Source of the DNA: an uncultured Alphaproteobacteria bacterium
Lineage (GTDB): Bacteria > Pseudomonadota > Alphaproteobacteria > UBA2966
DNA: 64,000 nucleotides
Direction of reading: 5' to 3'
NCBI GenBank assembly: GCA_958295725.1
Contig: OY282368.1
Span: 2,626,001 to 2,690,000, forward strand
In this document: piece after piece, positions 45,175 to 53,753 of the stretch
Layout: every line of letters starts with the position of its first letter
How positions within the stretch are numbered: the first letter of the stretch is position 1
Position numbers and translations under genes: made by a program
Notes under the pieces: model-generated
What the model was told of the DNA's origin: nothing
The model's database searches: none
The model's input: only the letters and a program-made list of their open reading frames with translations

Positions 45175-46345
45175 TCGCGGCCGGGACGGCGGCGCGTCTT
45201 GGCGACCGTCCCCGACGCCATGTGAAACCCCGGCGCCACGTGAAATAGGTGTCGCGCGGCAGTATCGCGGCGACGAGCACGAACAGGATGACGATGTATC
45301 CCGCGCGATAGCGGATGGCGCTTCCCGCGTTCATCGCACCGAGCGGATAGGTGGGGAACAGCATCCAGAACGTCGTGAAGGCGCCTACGACGAAGGTGAA
45401 CGCCGGCATCCGCATCAGCCCCCGGATCGCGAACCAGATCATGACCGAAAGGATCGCCGCACTCTCGACGAAGGACGTGAAGTGAAAGACATGCCCGGAC
45501 AACGCTTCCTGGAACGTCGGGCCGAGGAGGCTTCGGAACATGCCCTCCGGGGCCCTGAGAAAGATGTCCGCCGGCGTTTCCCAGAATTCCGGGCGGGAGA
45601 ACGTGACGCCGCGGCCGGAAAACGCGGGCTGTATCGCCGCGAATACCAGCCGGGCCACCGCGTCCTTGAAGACGTAGAGGAACGACAACGACGACAGCCC
45701 CAGGATCAACGCCAAGGCGGCCGGCTGGCGCACGTGGCGGGCCGCCCAGCTCGTTCCGAGCAGGTATGCGAGTGCCGGAGCGTAGTGCGGCTTGAACGGA
45801 TAGACGCAAGCGAACGCCACGGCGTGAAGCGGGTTCAGGCGACCTTCGCCGTACCAGATCTTCAGGATGCCGGCCGAACCGATGCAGAGGAGGAACACGA
45901 CGAGCGCTTCCTTGCCCGCAACGGAGGACCAGAGCGTGAAGGAGGGGAGCAGGAACAGAAAGGCGAGCCGGGCCCGATGCGCCGGTTTCGCGGCCTGCAG
46001 CAGCACGACGATCCCGATGAACGCAATAGTCTGGAACCCGATATTGATCAGGATCGGATTTCCACCGAACAACCAATTGAATATCGTTCCCAGCGAGAGC
46101 GTAATGACCGTGCCGATATTTCGCGCGCCCCCGATGTCGGTCAGCTGGCTGAGCACGACCCACGAAATGAACTTCTCGCCCGATTGGTATGAGCCACTGT
46201 CCCCCAGGGACGTGATTTGCGAAACGACCAACTGCCCGGCGACCGAGGCGGCGGAGCGATACAACCACAGAAAAGCGTAGAACACGCCCCACGTCAGCGC
46301 CAACCGCCTTTCCCGGCGGTCCGTTTCGGTCATGGGCAACGTCAT
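45167..46345 (-). CDS. Polytopic membrane protein, polysaccharide polymerase-like
   Basis: The 392-residue protein has about ten hydrophobic helices and a large loop near 230-270 (RGVTFSRPEFWETP). It resembles in layout the multi-span Wzy-like polymerases and membrane glycosyltransferases of O-antigen and exopolysaccharide clusters, but no family motif could be identified. Its ATG overlaps the stop of a small low-GC frame by ATGA, and its end overlaps the frameshifted glycosyltransferase. Role in glycan assembly is inferred from position only. Confidence 0.75.
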   Translation of the reverse strand: MTLPMTETDRRERRLALTWGVFYAFLWLYRSAASVAGQLVVSQITSLGDSGSYQSGEKFISWVVLSQLTDIGGARNIGTVITLSLGTIFNWLFGGNPILINIGFQTIAFIGIVVLLQAAKPAHRARLAFLFLLPSFTLWSSVAGKEALVVFLLCIGSAGILKIWYGEGRLNPLHAVAFACVYPFKPHYAPALAYLLGTSWAARHVRQPAALALILGLSSLSFLYVFKDAVARLVFAAIQPAFSGRGVTFSRPEFWETPADIFLRAPEGMFRSLLGPTFQEALSGHVFHFTSFVESAAILSVMIWFAIRGLMRMPAFTFVVGAFTTFWMLFPTYPLGAMNAGSAIRYRAGYIVILFVLVAAILPRDTYFTWRRGFTWRRGRSPRRAAVPAANA

Positions 46346-46584
46346 ATTCGCAGTAAGGAGTCAATCCTTACGGGGTCAAGGTCCACAGAACTTGAATACA
46401 CATCCTCAAGCAAGCGCGACCACCGGACTACCTCTGTGGGGTAAGAAGCAGAAGTTGGCAAACCTGGGAGTTCAGATTCTTCATTAAGACAATCATAGAG
46501 TATGTATGGCTTCCCGTCTCGCAGCCATCCGTAAACACGTCGCTCGATCTCATGGACAGAACATTTATCTGGATCTCTTACGAA
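46342..46584 (-). other. Low-GC open frame without canonical start, coupled to downstream gene
   Basis: On the minus strand an open frame of about 80 codons follows the carbamoyltransferase, overlapping its last codons, and ends in a TGA that overlaps the next gene's ATG (ATGA). Its product reads EIERRVYGWLRDGKPYILYD and later YPTEVVRWSRLLEDVYSSSV, a balanced composition that looks coding. No ATG, GTG or TTG precedes this part, so it is either a gene that lost its 5' end or one starting at an unusual codon. No family recognised. Confidence 0.4.
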
Positions 46585-48286
46585 TCACGAAATTCCCCAA
46601 GGCCAAGTTCTCAAGACCGGATTGAAGAAACACGGAAAGGGCATCGGAGGGAGTGTATACGATGGGGTGTCCATGGAGATTGAATGACGTGTTCAAGATG
46701 ACACCACGTCCTGTCAACTTCTCGAATCTCGTCAAGAGCTTGTGATATGAGGGATTCGTCAGACATGTGACGACTTGCGGACGGATCGTTCGGTCCCGCC
46801 GATGGCTGGCTGCGGCGAGATGGTCGTATCCTTCCGGTTTGGCGCGATACGCCATCGTCATGAACTGCGGATTGAGGTTCTTTGGGTCGTCGAAGTAGAG
46901 AGAAGAACTTTCCTCAAGAATGGATGGAGCGAACGGCATCCAAAAATCACGCATCTTGATTGCAGAGTTGATCGAATCGACTATCGCAGCATCGGTTGCA
47001 CTAGATAGAATACTGCGATTTCCGAGCGCCCGCGCGCCCCATTCCATGCGACCCGTGCATCTTGCGTAAATCTTATCCTGTGAGAGTTCCTCCGCCAAGA
47101 ATATGTCTATATCCCCTGGCTCCAGAATCTCACAATCATAGCCGTTGAGTCGGGTTTGAATTACAGTTCTCACGTCCGAATCTATGAAATCACCCCCCCA
47201 ATAAATATTGGTTATGGTGCTCGCCTCGTGATCGGTGGATCCGGTGAGTTCGTAGTAGCGATAAAGGCTGGCACCGACGGAAAGCGACTCATCGCTAGCA
47301 CTCGGCATGAAGTAAATGGAAGAGACCTCGGGAAGATCAGCCAATAACATATTGGCCTTTACGTTCATGAACACGCCACCGCCGCAAACGACGTGTGTGT
47401 TACCGGTACGCTTGACGCATGCACGGACCCAATCGGTCAATATATCCTCAGTAAATCGCTGCACGGCACCTGCAATCGCATCGAAGCGTCGTGCCTGAAG
47501 GCCTTCACGAAGGACTTCATAACAATAGTTCATAGACAGCTCGCCGACTCTTTCAAAACTCAAACCGTCTTTTCCCAACCGAAGGAGTCCCTCGAACACC
47601 GGTAACAGTTCATCGATTCGCTCGGACGAGGCATATGGTGCCAACCCCATCACCTTATATTCATGCTCCCATGGTTGCATGCCAAGAAGCATCGTGATCC
47701 GTGAATAGATCTTGCCGAGTGAGCAATGTCTATCCGTCTCTGCGATCCTGGAAATCTGATTGCCGTTGCAGAGAGAAACCGTACTCGCGATTCCATCACC
47801 CGATCCATCGCATGTAAGTGCAAGAACTTCACCTCCTTGTGAAGACTTCGGCGCGGTAAAATAAGCTGCCGCCGCATGACAAAGATGATGATCAAGAAAT
47901 CTTACTTTGTTCTCATCGAATTTCAAATGGCTACAAACTTGTTCGACTCTTTCCCGCCGTCATTCCTGAAACAACACCTTCTTGTAGTTATCAGGTTGTT
48001 GCTCGGCCGCACGTTGATCGGACAGATCGACTTTGTACCAAGGATCTAAGTTCTGGAGATACTCGGGGCGGTGCATGAACTGCGAGGCGTAAACAACCTC
48101 ATGGAGATCCCATGAATCTATTCCAGACAATCGTAAAACCTCAATAATAGAACACTCGGGGTATCCAATTTCATTTTTACGTCTAGTCAGCCTTTCCTCA
48201 CTGACAGAAGCGAGAACTACTCCATCTCCCACGAGTGTCGCACCACAATTATGCCCATCGTGAATTCCAAGAATGTAAGTCGCCAT
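46565..48286 (-). pseudogene. NodU/CmcH-type carbamoyltransferase interrupted by one in-frame TGA
   Basis: The frame from ATG 48286 to 46565 covers 574 codons with a single TGA at 47960-47962 (codon 109), after KKVLFQE and before RRERVEQVC; both sides are in the same frame. The two parts give a full O-carbamoyltransferase: YILGIHDGHNCGATLV at the start, the metal-site HHLCHAAAAYF, CDGSGDGIASTV, VCGGGVFMNVKANMLL, and C-terminal GRMEWGARALGNRSIL with NTSFNLHGHP. Such enzymes carbamoylate sugars or antibiotics. Codon use and GC (roughly 45-50 percent) differ strongly from the neighbours, showing recent acquisition. CGA to TGA is a likely cause. ATG 47926 could allow a truncated product. Confidence 0.85.
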
Positions 48287-48469
48287 GAGAATTCCTCTTC
48301 TCTCTACGCCGGCATTCTATCCGACAATTCTCCGAACATCATCCTCTGGGTGAAACCCATATAAACCATAATCCTAACAATTCAAGACAAATCTCAACAC
48401 ACCACGAAAATCACCCGGGGAATGAGAAACTCGCGCACGACGCTGGGCCGCGGGCTCCGCCCTGGCATC

Positions 48470-48906
48470 GCGTCGTCCCCGGCGCGTGCGGCGCACCCAA
48501 TGGACGCCCGCCCTGATCGCGGCGGTCCACCGAATGCGCGCCGACTACCCGATGTGGGCAAGGCCAGGATCGCCGTCCTGCTCCAACGCGACAAGCGAGA
48601 GCACCACGGGCCGTATCCTCAAAATGTCGATAGACCGGGGCGCGGTCACACCGGTCCCGCCCCGCTCGCCCAAGCTCAACGGTCACGTCGAGCGCAACCA
48701 ACGGCGCATGGCGATACGAGTTCTACGCCTCATGGGACCTGCCCGACGACAACCTCGACCACATCAACCGATGGATCGACGCCTTCGCCGACGAGTTCAA
48801 CACCTTCAGACCGCACCAGGCCCTTGGCGGACGCACCCCCGCCAAGTACCTTGCCAGACACACAGCCGAAGAATCCCTCCCGTCTCATATATCCTGAACC
48901 GGGACA
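48470..48906 (+). pseudogene. Decayed IS481-like transposase and right end
   Basis: Segments match the intact element at 21.35 kb: the region around ALIAAVHRMRADYPMW (codons about 90-110), then GRILKMSIDRGAVTPV, then a jump to RSPKLNGHVERNQ and FNTFRPHQALGGRTPAKYL. The middle of the catalytic domain, with both Asp residues, is deleted, and small frameshifts break the rest. It ends with the outer inverted repeat ctgaaccgggaca at 48894-48906. Confidence 0.8.
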
Positions 48907-48912
48907 AATAAG

Positions 48913-48942
48913 TTGACAACGTGGTTGTAATATTGGTATGAT
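48913..48942 (+). promoter_or_regulatory. Strong sigma-70-like promoter
   Basis: TTGACA (48913-48918) and TATGAT (48937-48942) with an 18-base spacer, in AT-rich DNA between an IS481-like remnant and an IS5-type transposase start. It points to the IS5-acetyltransferase cassette and could drive the acetyltransferase gene. Confidence 0.5.
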
Positions 48943-49023
48943 ATTAAAAGGTTGCTGAAAATCTATGGTTAATTTGGAGTTTTGTTACAATAGGCCTTCA
49001 TGGTTTGGGGTTGAGGCTGGACT

Positions 49024-49300
49024 ATGGGACAGGCGACGTTTGCGGATTTGAAGTACGTGCCGAAGAAGCGGGTGACGCGCCGGGAGAAGTTCCTTGCCCG
49101 CATGGATGGGTTGATCCCGTGGGAGCGTCTGGAGGGACGCCTTCAGTCGTTCTATCCGAAGGAGGGGCGGGGTCGGCGGCCTTACGCATTGTCGGTCATG
49201 TTGCGGGTGCACTGCGTGCAGTTGTTCTACAACCTGAGCGATCCGGGGATGGAGGGCTTGCGGTTCCGAAAAGGGACCATCGTGGATGCGAGCCTTCCCG
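49024..49300 (+). pseudogene. IS5-family transposase, 5' part
   Basis: From ATG 49024 the frame reads GQATFADLKYVPKKRVTRREKFLARM, then GRGRRPYALSVMLRVHCVQLFYNLSDPGMEG, the N-terminal region of IS5-type transposases. After that, about 50 codons are missing and the sequence resumes as FRKGTIVDAS, the segment that normally carries the first catalytic Asp, before the similarity ends near 49300. An acetyltransferase gene begins at 49326. The 3' end of an IS5-type transposase gene lies after that gene. Confidence 0.8.
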
Positions 49301-49325
49301 ATACGCTTACCGTGGTTTCGATACG

Positions 49326-49970
49326 ATGAAGGAACACGCGTTCCTGGAAGGCCATACCGTCTACCTCCGTTCTCCGGTCGAGGGCGACGTTATCGACGGT
49401 AACTGGCACGCTTGGTACAACGATGCTCATGTCACCCGGTTCACCAGCCATGGCACATTTCCGAGTACCCGCGAAGCTCAGCTCGAATACCTTCGCGCGG
49501 GTCTGGCGGATACCAACAGGCTGATTCTGGCGATCGTCGCCAGCGAAGGCGACAGGTTGATCGGGAACATCTCGCTTCAAAAGATCAACCCGATCCACCG
49601 ACGAGCGGAGATCGCACTTATACTCGGCGAGAAACACTCGAAAACAGCGGGATTGGAAGCCATGGCCTTGCTGGTCGGTCACGGCTTTCGCAGGCTCAAC
49701 CTCAACCGCATATACGCGGGAGCTCGCCATGGTCTAGATGTCTGGGTCGGAATGCTCGGCGCGCTCGGATTCCGGGTGGAAGGCCGGCAAGAGCAGCACC
49801 TCCTTCGAGACAACAAGTACTGGGATATCGTTTTGTTTCGCGTTCTCGCCAACGAGTATTTCGAGATCGAGGACAGCACGGAGGGTGGACTCCTCCGCTG
49901 CGGTCCGGAAGAGCTCTTCGGGGCGGCCATGAAGTCCGCCCGCGAACACGCAAGATCGAAAGGTCGATGA
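49326..49970 (+). CDS. RimJ/PseH-like GNAT N-acetyltransferase between IS5 halves
   Basis: The protein of about 214 residues is a complete GNAT domain: HTVYLRSPVEGDVIDGNWHAWYND at the start, IGNISLQKINPIHRRAEIALILGE, then LEAMALLVGHGFRRLNLNRIYAGA and NVGMLGALGFRVEG-like C-terminal features. It is of the RimJ/RimL group, which includes PseH- and FlmH-type enzymes acetylating amino sugars for surface glycans; that function suits the island but is inferred. ATG 49326 is the first start in a frame that extends back through the IS5 remnant. The gene is flanked by the 5' and 3' parts of an IS5-type transposase gene in the same orientation. Confidence 0.82.
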   Translation: MKEHAFLEGHTVYLRSPVEGDVIDGNWHAWYNDAHVTRFTSHGTFPSTREAQLEYLRAGLADTNRLILAIVASEGDRLIGNISLQKINPIHRRAEIALILGEKHSKTAGLEAMALLVGHGFRRLNLNRIYAGARHGLDVWVGMLGALGFRVEGRQEQHLLRDNKYWDIVLFRVLANEYFEIEDSTEGGLLRCGPEELFGAAMKSAREHARSKGR

Positions 49971-50367
49971 AGGAAATCCCCTTCGGGCGGCTCATGCTGA
50001 GAGCGGGCGGCGGCGTGCGAGCGGGCCAGGGCGTCGGTGCGTGCCAAGGTCGAGCATCCCTTCCTGTACCTCAAGCGGCGCTTCGGCTACGCCAGGGTGC
50101 GCTACCGGGGGCTGGCGAAGAACAGACAACGGATCGCGCTTCTGCTGGGCTTCGCCAACCTGATGATCGGCGAGCACCATCTGGCGCTGGCGTGAGGCGG
50201 AAGCGACCCGTCCGGGCGGTACGAAAACCACCGCCGGGGCATCGAAACCGGGGGTTCCGAGCCTCAATGGTGCTTCCCCAAGCCCCATCGGGACTCGGGA
50301 ATGCTCCCTCCGCATAACCAAGAAACTTGATCAGACCTATCAGCTATTCTCGGGGAGGGGGCTCAAC
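49971..50367. other. Gene-poor stretch with IS5 3' end
   Basis: About 397 bases between the acetyltransferase and WbqC-like genes. It contains the 3' end of an IS5-type transposase gene and, after 50195, sequence with no recognised feature apart from GGGGAGGGGG before the WbqC-like start. Confidence 0.6.
50026..50195 (+). pseudogene. IS5-family transposase, 3' part
   Basis: The frame reads RASVRAKVEHPFLYLKRRFGYA, then RYRGLAKNRQRIALLLGFANLM and a stop at 50193-50195, the typical C-terminus of IS5-type transposases, including the Glu of the DDE triad (VEHPF region). It has no start and is in a different frame from the 5' part. Inverted repeats flanking the whole could not be confirmed by eye. 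Confidence 0.8.
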
Positions 50368-51093
50368 ATGAGCCTGTGCGTTGCCATACATCAACCTAAC
50401 TATATTCCATGGCTGGGATATTTTCATAAAATTTCTCGTACTGATCGATTCGTGTTTCTTGATAATGTGCAATTCTCGAAACATAGCTACACTAATCGGG
50501 TACGGATCGCACAGGGTAGTACGGTACGCTGGTTGACTCAACCTGTCTATCAACGTTTTGACCAGCCCATTTACGAAGTCCGATTTGCTGACGATAACTG
50601 GCCGACAAAGCATCTCGATATTCTTCGTGGTACATACAGTAAGGCAGTTCATTTTCACGATGTCTGGGATTCAGTCGCGGAAATGTATGGGAAGATTCCG
50701 CTGGGAAATCTCGCCGTTACCAATAGATTCTTGGTCGAGGAGCTGACCTGGAAACTCGACCTCGATTGCGTTTTTCTTTTAGCCTCTGACTATCCAATTG
50801 GTGATAAACGTGCTGATGATCGGCTCATTACTCTCGTCACCGCGATCACGACAGACGCAGTCTATCTCTCTGGAGCGGGCGGCGCAAAATATCAAGATCC
50901 GGAAAAGTTCGCAGCGGCGGGCGTGCCGCTGCGCTATCTCTCGTTCGAACATCCGATTTACCCGTGCGGCACCGGTAGTTTTCATCCGGGACTGAGCGTT
51001 CTAGATGCTGTGTTCCATCTCGGGTGGCAAGGCACCCGCGCATTGATCTTGGATCAGCAGACGAACGGCGATAGCATGCAGGCGACCTTTTGA
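50368..51093 (+). CDS. WbqC-family protein
   Basis: The 241-residue protein matches the WbqC family found in O-antigen and capsule clusters: AIHQPNYIPWLGYFHKI at the start, FLDNVQFSKHSYTNRVRI and RYLSFEHPIYPC near the end. Family members are linked to sugar or amino-acid decoration of surface glycans; no reaction is proven here. GC is clearly lower than average for the first two thirds, indicating transfer. GGGGAGGGGG precedes ATG 50368. Its stop overlaps the TTG start of the following glycosyltransferase (TTGA). Confidence 0.88.
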   Translation: MSLCVAIHQPNYIPWLGYFHKISRTDRFVFLDNVQFSKHSYTNRVRIAQGSTVRWLTQPVYQRFDQPIYEVRFADDNWPTKHLDILRGTYSKAVHFHDVWDSVAEMYGKIPLGNLAVTNRFLVEELTWKLDLDCVFLLASDYPIGDKRADDRLITLVTAITTDAVYLSGAGGAKYQDPEKFAAAGVPLRYLSFEHPIYPCGTGSFHPGLSVLDAVFHLGWQGTRALILDQQTNGDSMQATF

Positions 51094-52337
51094 CGTTGCG
51101 CGTCCTATGTCTCGATCACGAAGGTGGACGCGGTGGCTCGTCGCGAAGTCTGGCTTTCCTGCTCGAACGCGTCGACCGCCAACGGTTCGCGCCCGAGGTG
51201 TGGTGCCGCCACGATAGTGCGCTGCGGCGTCGATACGAGGTGGAAGGGATCCTCTGCCGTGTCTTCCCTGAAATGCCGGTCGCGAGCTTGGTCAGCCGGC
51301 CGACACGCAACTTGGTTATTCTGGCGCGGGCGGCACGACAATTCATCAAGGCGCACGCGTTCCTTCGCAACCTCGCGGCCGTCATCGACGAACGATTCGA
51401 CGCCGTGCACTTCAATCACGTCGGCCTGTGGCTTGTCGCCGCGTATCTGCGTCCACGGACGCGCGCGGCGTTCGTCATGCACATACGCACCAGACCCGAG
51501 CCGAGCGTATTCACGAGGTTCCAGAGCAGGCTCGTGTCGCGGATCTGCGATCATCTGGTCTTCATTACTGAAAATGAAGAAAAACACTTCCGAGATCTTG
51601 GGGGCACCGCCCCTGGTACGGTCGTCTTCAACGTCACCGCCCATGTTCGTGGCACCCCCCGGCCGATTGAGGACATTCCGACGAACCGGTTCCGTGTCGC
51701 CTGTCTGAGCAACTTCTCATGGGATCGTGGAGTGGACCGTCTGGCCGACATCGCGGACGTCCTTGCCGCCGAAGGCCACGACGATATCGTGTTCGCCGTC
51801 GCCGGAAGCATGGAACTCGCGGGCGCGGGTCCCCTGCCGGGGCGGATCGGGAAGCTGAAGCGCCGGGGAGGAACGTTTCCCGATTTCGTCCGTGAGCGTG
51901 GTCTCGAAGGCATGTTCGTCTTCCTCGGGCACGTCCCCGAGCCGGAACGCGTTTACGCCTCATGCGATGTCGTGATCAAGCCTTCCAGGGGAGGTGGACT
52001 CTGGGGCGGGGGACCCTGGGGCCGCGACGTCATCGAAGGCATGAGCCACGGGAAACCGGTCATCGCCGTCGGAACATGGGACCGCTTTGTCGAGACGGGC
52101 GTGACGGGATTTCTCCAGCGGGATTTCGACGCCGCCTCCATGGCTCGCGAGATTCGCAGATTGGCCGATTCGCCTGAGGTATGCCGCGCCTTGGGTCATA
52201 GAGCCCGGGCCCGGATCTCGGAACTTTGCGACCCCGAACGCCGAGCCCGCGAACTTCAGGCGGTGTGGCTGCGTGCTATGCGCGATCATGCCGAAGACAA
52301 CAACTTGTGCGCGAGTTTGACGTTGTCGACCAAATAG
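51090..52337 (+). CDS. Glycosyltransferase family 4-type
   Basis: The 415-residue protein has the GT-B form: an N-terminal LCLDHEGGRGGSSRSLAFLLERV acceptor-side motif, a middle linker and a C-terminal donor-binding half with RVACLSNFSWDRGVDRLADI, GMFVFLGHVPEPERVYASCDVVIKPSRGG and DVIEGMSHGKPVIAVGTWDRFVETG. The start is TTG 51090, overlapping the WbqC-like stop, so the two are translated together. It probably adds a sugar to the surface polysaccharide. Its last 52 bases overlap the convergent deacetylase-like gene. Confidence 0.88.
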   Translation: MTLRVLCLDHEGGRGGSSRSLAFLLERVDRQRFAPEVWCRHDSALRRRYEVEGILCRVFPEMPVASLVSRPTRNLVILARAARQFIKAHAFLRNLAAVIDERFDAVHFNHVGLWLVAAYLRPRTRAAFVMHIRTRPEPSVFTRFQSRLVSRICDHLVFITENEEKHFRDLGGTAPGTVVFNVTAHVRGTPRPIEDIPTNRFRVACLSNFSWDRGVDRLADIADVLAAEGHDDIVFAVAGSMELAGAGPLPGRIGKLKRRGGTFPDFVRERGLEGMFVFLGHVPEPERVYASCDVVIKPSRGGGLWGGGPWGRDVIEGMSHGKPVIAVGTWDRFVETGVTGFLQRDFDAASMAREIRRLADSPEVCRALGHRARARISELCDPERRARELQAVWLRAMRDHAEDNNLCASLTLSTK

Positions 52338-53038
52338 CCATGCGCTCGCGCCGCCGACTTTTCCAGCAAGGCCGAAAACTTCTCGATGGGCGGAGTCGGT
52401 TCTTCGGTCCACCAGAACGGATGAGTCAGGATCTGCAACACCTCGCCATCGAATTCTCTCAAAAACACTCCCGGGTCGCCACAGCGCCAATCGTGATTGC
52501 TGTCCGACACATACCGGTCGGCAGCGAAGAATGGTTTACCATAAGCGTTCGCAAGCCCAGGCACCGAGAATTCGGTGTCCAGGAGTTCTCGGGCCGGACG
52601 GTGGAAGCTGAAGCAGGACACATCGTGGTCCAGCAGTTCGCCGAGTGCTCTCGCCTGCGCGGCGCAACGGCGAATCATGTCCGAGACCGTGAATGTTGGA
52701 TCGTGAACCACATGGACGCCGATGTCGTGACCCCCGTCTAGAATCGTTCTCAGTTGCCGCTGTACGCGGGAACTTCCCACGTTGTAGAACGCGTTGTCGA
52801 ACATGACGAAGTAGGTTGCTCGAACCGATTTCTCGGCTTCGATGTCGGCCATGACGACGGCCTTGTCAACGTCGAGATCTAGGTCATGGCGCAGATAGAC
52901 CCGGCGCGGGTCCGTCAAGTCCTCGGAGAACAGCGCGAACCGGTATCCGCGCTCTTCCAAAGTTCGGAGGAGATCGCGGTAAAGCCCGTAGGTGAACAAC
53001 CGGGGATCGTTTCCCGAAATCAAGTTCACGCGCCCCAC
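52286..53038 (-). CDS. Polysaccharide deacetylase-like (WbmS-like) protein
   Basis: The 250-residue protein has the fold signature of carbohydrate esterase 4-like proteins: an early RRVYLRHDLDLDVDKAVVMADIE with the Asp and metal-binding residues, ATYFVMF, GHDIGVHVVHDPTF, CFSFHRPA and a closing ILTHPFWW. It is closest to WbmS-type proteins seen in O-antigen clusters. It probably removes acetyl groups from amino sugars; activity is inferred. It converges with the preceding glycosyltransferase. Confidence 0.82.
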   Translation of the reverse strand: MGRVNLISGNDPRLFTYGLYRDLLRTLEERGYRFALFSEDLTDPRRVYLRHDLDLDVDKAVVMADIEAEKSVRATYFVMFDNAFYNVGSSRVQRQLRTILDGGHDIGVHVVHDPTFTVSDMIRRCAAQARALGELLDHDVSCFSFHRPARELLDTEFSVPGLANAYGKPFFAADRYVSDSNHDWRCGDPGVFLREFDGEVLQILTHPFWWTEEPTPPIEKFSALLEKSAARAHGYLVDNVKLAHKLLSSA

Positions 53039-53121
53039 GAGACACGATCCCGGCGGGGCGGAACCGGTTGACGGAACGTGGTAGCGTAGCTATACGATTG
53101 TCGTGACATGAGGCCGAATCG

Positions 53122-53415
53122 TTGCGTTGGATATGGGACGACAACAAGAACCGCGCGAACGAGCGGAAGCACGGTCTTGGCTTCGATACGGCAAAGCTCG
53201 TGTTCGACGACCCGCTGATGGCGCACCGTTTGGATCCGAATGCAGACGAAGAGTGATGGCATACCATCGGCATGATCGGCAACGTGGTCGTGATCGTGGC
53301 GCACACATGGCCCGAACCGGCGCATGGAGCGGGCGACGAGGTGGGTCGCATCATCAGCGCTCGCAAGGCCACGGTGCATGAAAGGACGGCTTATGAAAAA
53401 GGGAACTTCCAGTGA
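53122..53415 (+). pseudogene. brnT: BrnT-type toxin gene with in-frame TGA
   Basis: From TTG 53122 the frame reads RWIWDDNKNRANERKHGLGF, then FDDPLMAHRLD, meets TGA at 53254-53256 (codon 45), and continues WHTIGMIGNVVVIVAHTW, EVGRIISARKATVHERTAYE to 53415. This is a BrnT ribonuclease toxin of the BrnT-BrnA system with one nonsense mutation, most simply CGA (Arg) to TGA. It overlaps the BrnA-like frame at its 3' end, the normal arrangement. Confidence 0.82.
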
Positions 53416-53536
53416 ACCCACCGGGAAGCGGGAGGCGGAGATCGAGGCGCTCGAGGCCCTTCCCGACGAGGAGATCGACACCAGCGACATACCCGAGATT
53501 CTCGATTGGTCCGGCGCCAGACGCGGTCTCTTGTAC
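53393..53536 (+). pseudogene. brnA: BrnA-type antitoxin, N-terminal part
   Basis: ATG 53393 starts KKGTSSEPTGKREAEIEALE, then LPDEEIDTSDIPEILDWSGARRGLLYRP, the N-terminal half of BrnA. At this point the protein should continue into the ribbon-helix-helix DNA-binding part; instead the DNA becomes IS481-like left-end sequence and then a second brnT 5' fragment. The frame runs on to 53665 through these unrelated segments. Confidence 0.8.
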
Positions 53537-53571
53537 CGGCCACTTGAAGGAGGGTTGGAGGTCTCCGACGC
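53537..53571 (+). mobile_element. Short IS481-like left-end remnant inside brnA
   Basis: The stretch ends gtctccgacgctgttgg, 17 bases identical to 21406-21422 of the intact element, and the bases before it also resemble the element's leader. It marks the site where brnA is broken. Confidence 0.65.
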
Positions 53572-53690
53572 TGTTGGATTATGGGACGGCAGCAAGAACC
53601 GCGCGAACGAGCGGAAGCAGGTCTTGGCTTCGAGACGGCCAAGCCCGCGTTCGACGATCCGCTGATGGCGCACCGTCCGGTATCGACCGG
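53572..53690 (+). repeat. Partial duplicate of the brnT 5' end
   Basis: About 110 bases repeat the start of brnT (WD-NKNRANERK, then GLGFETAK and FDDPLMAHR) with substitutions and one frame-changing base loss. The copy is too short to encode a toxin. Confidence 0.7.
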
Positions 53691-53753
53691 ATAGCCACGT
53701 ACTCCTGACGCCGATTTTCCGAGCGGGTCCGGAATCGTTTTCCGCGCTCGACG

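Larger units (their letters stand above)
48287..49023. other. Gene-poor, partly AT-rich stretch with IS remnants
   Basis: It consists of an AT-rich leader of the carbamoyltransferase gene (48287-48420), a decayed IS481-like element (about 48470-48906), and an AT-rich segment with a strong promoter-like sequence before an IS5-type transposase start (48907-49023). No intact gene is present. Confidence 0.6.

Noticed and set aside
47960..47962. TGA in the carbamoyltransferase as a selenocysteine codon or a recoded sense codon
   Set aside because: TGA is used as the normal stop throughout the window, the family has no Sec position here, and no following hairpin of the selenocysteine type was evident.
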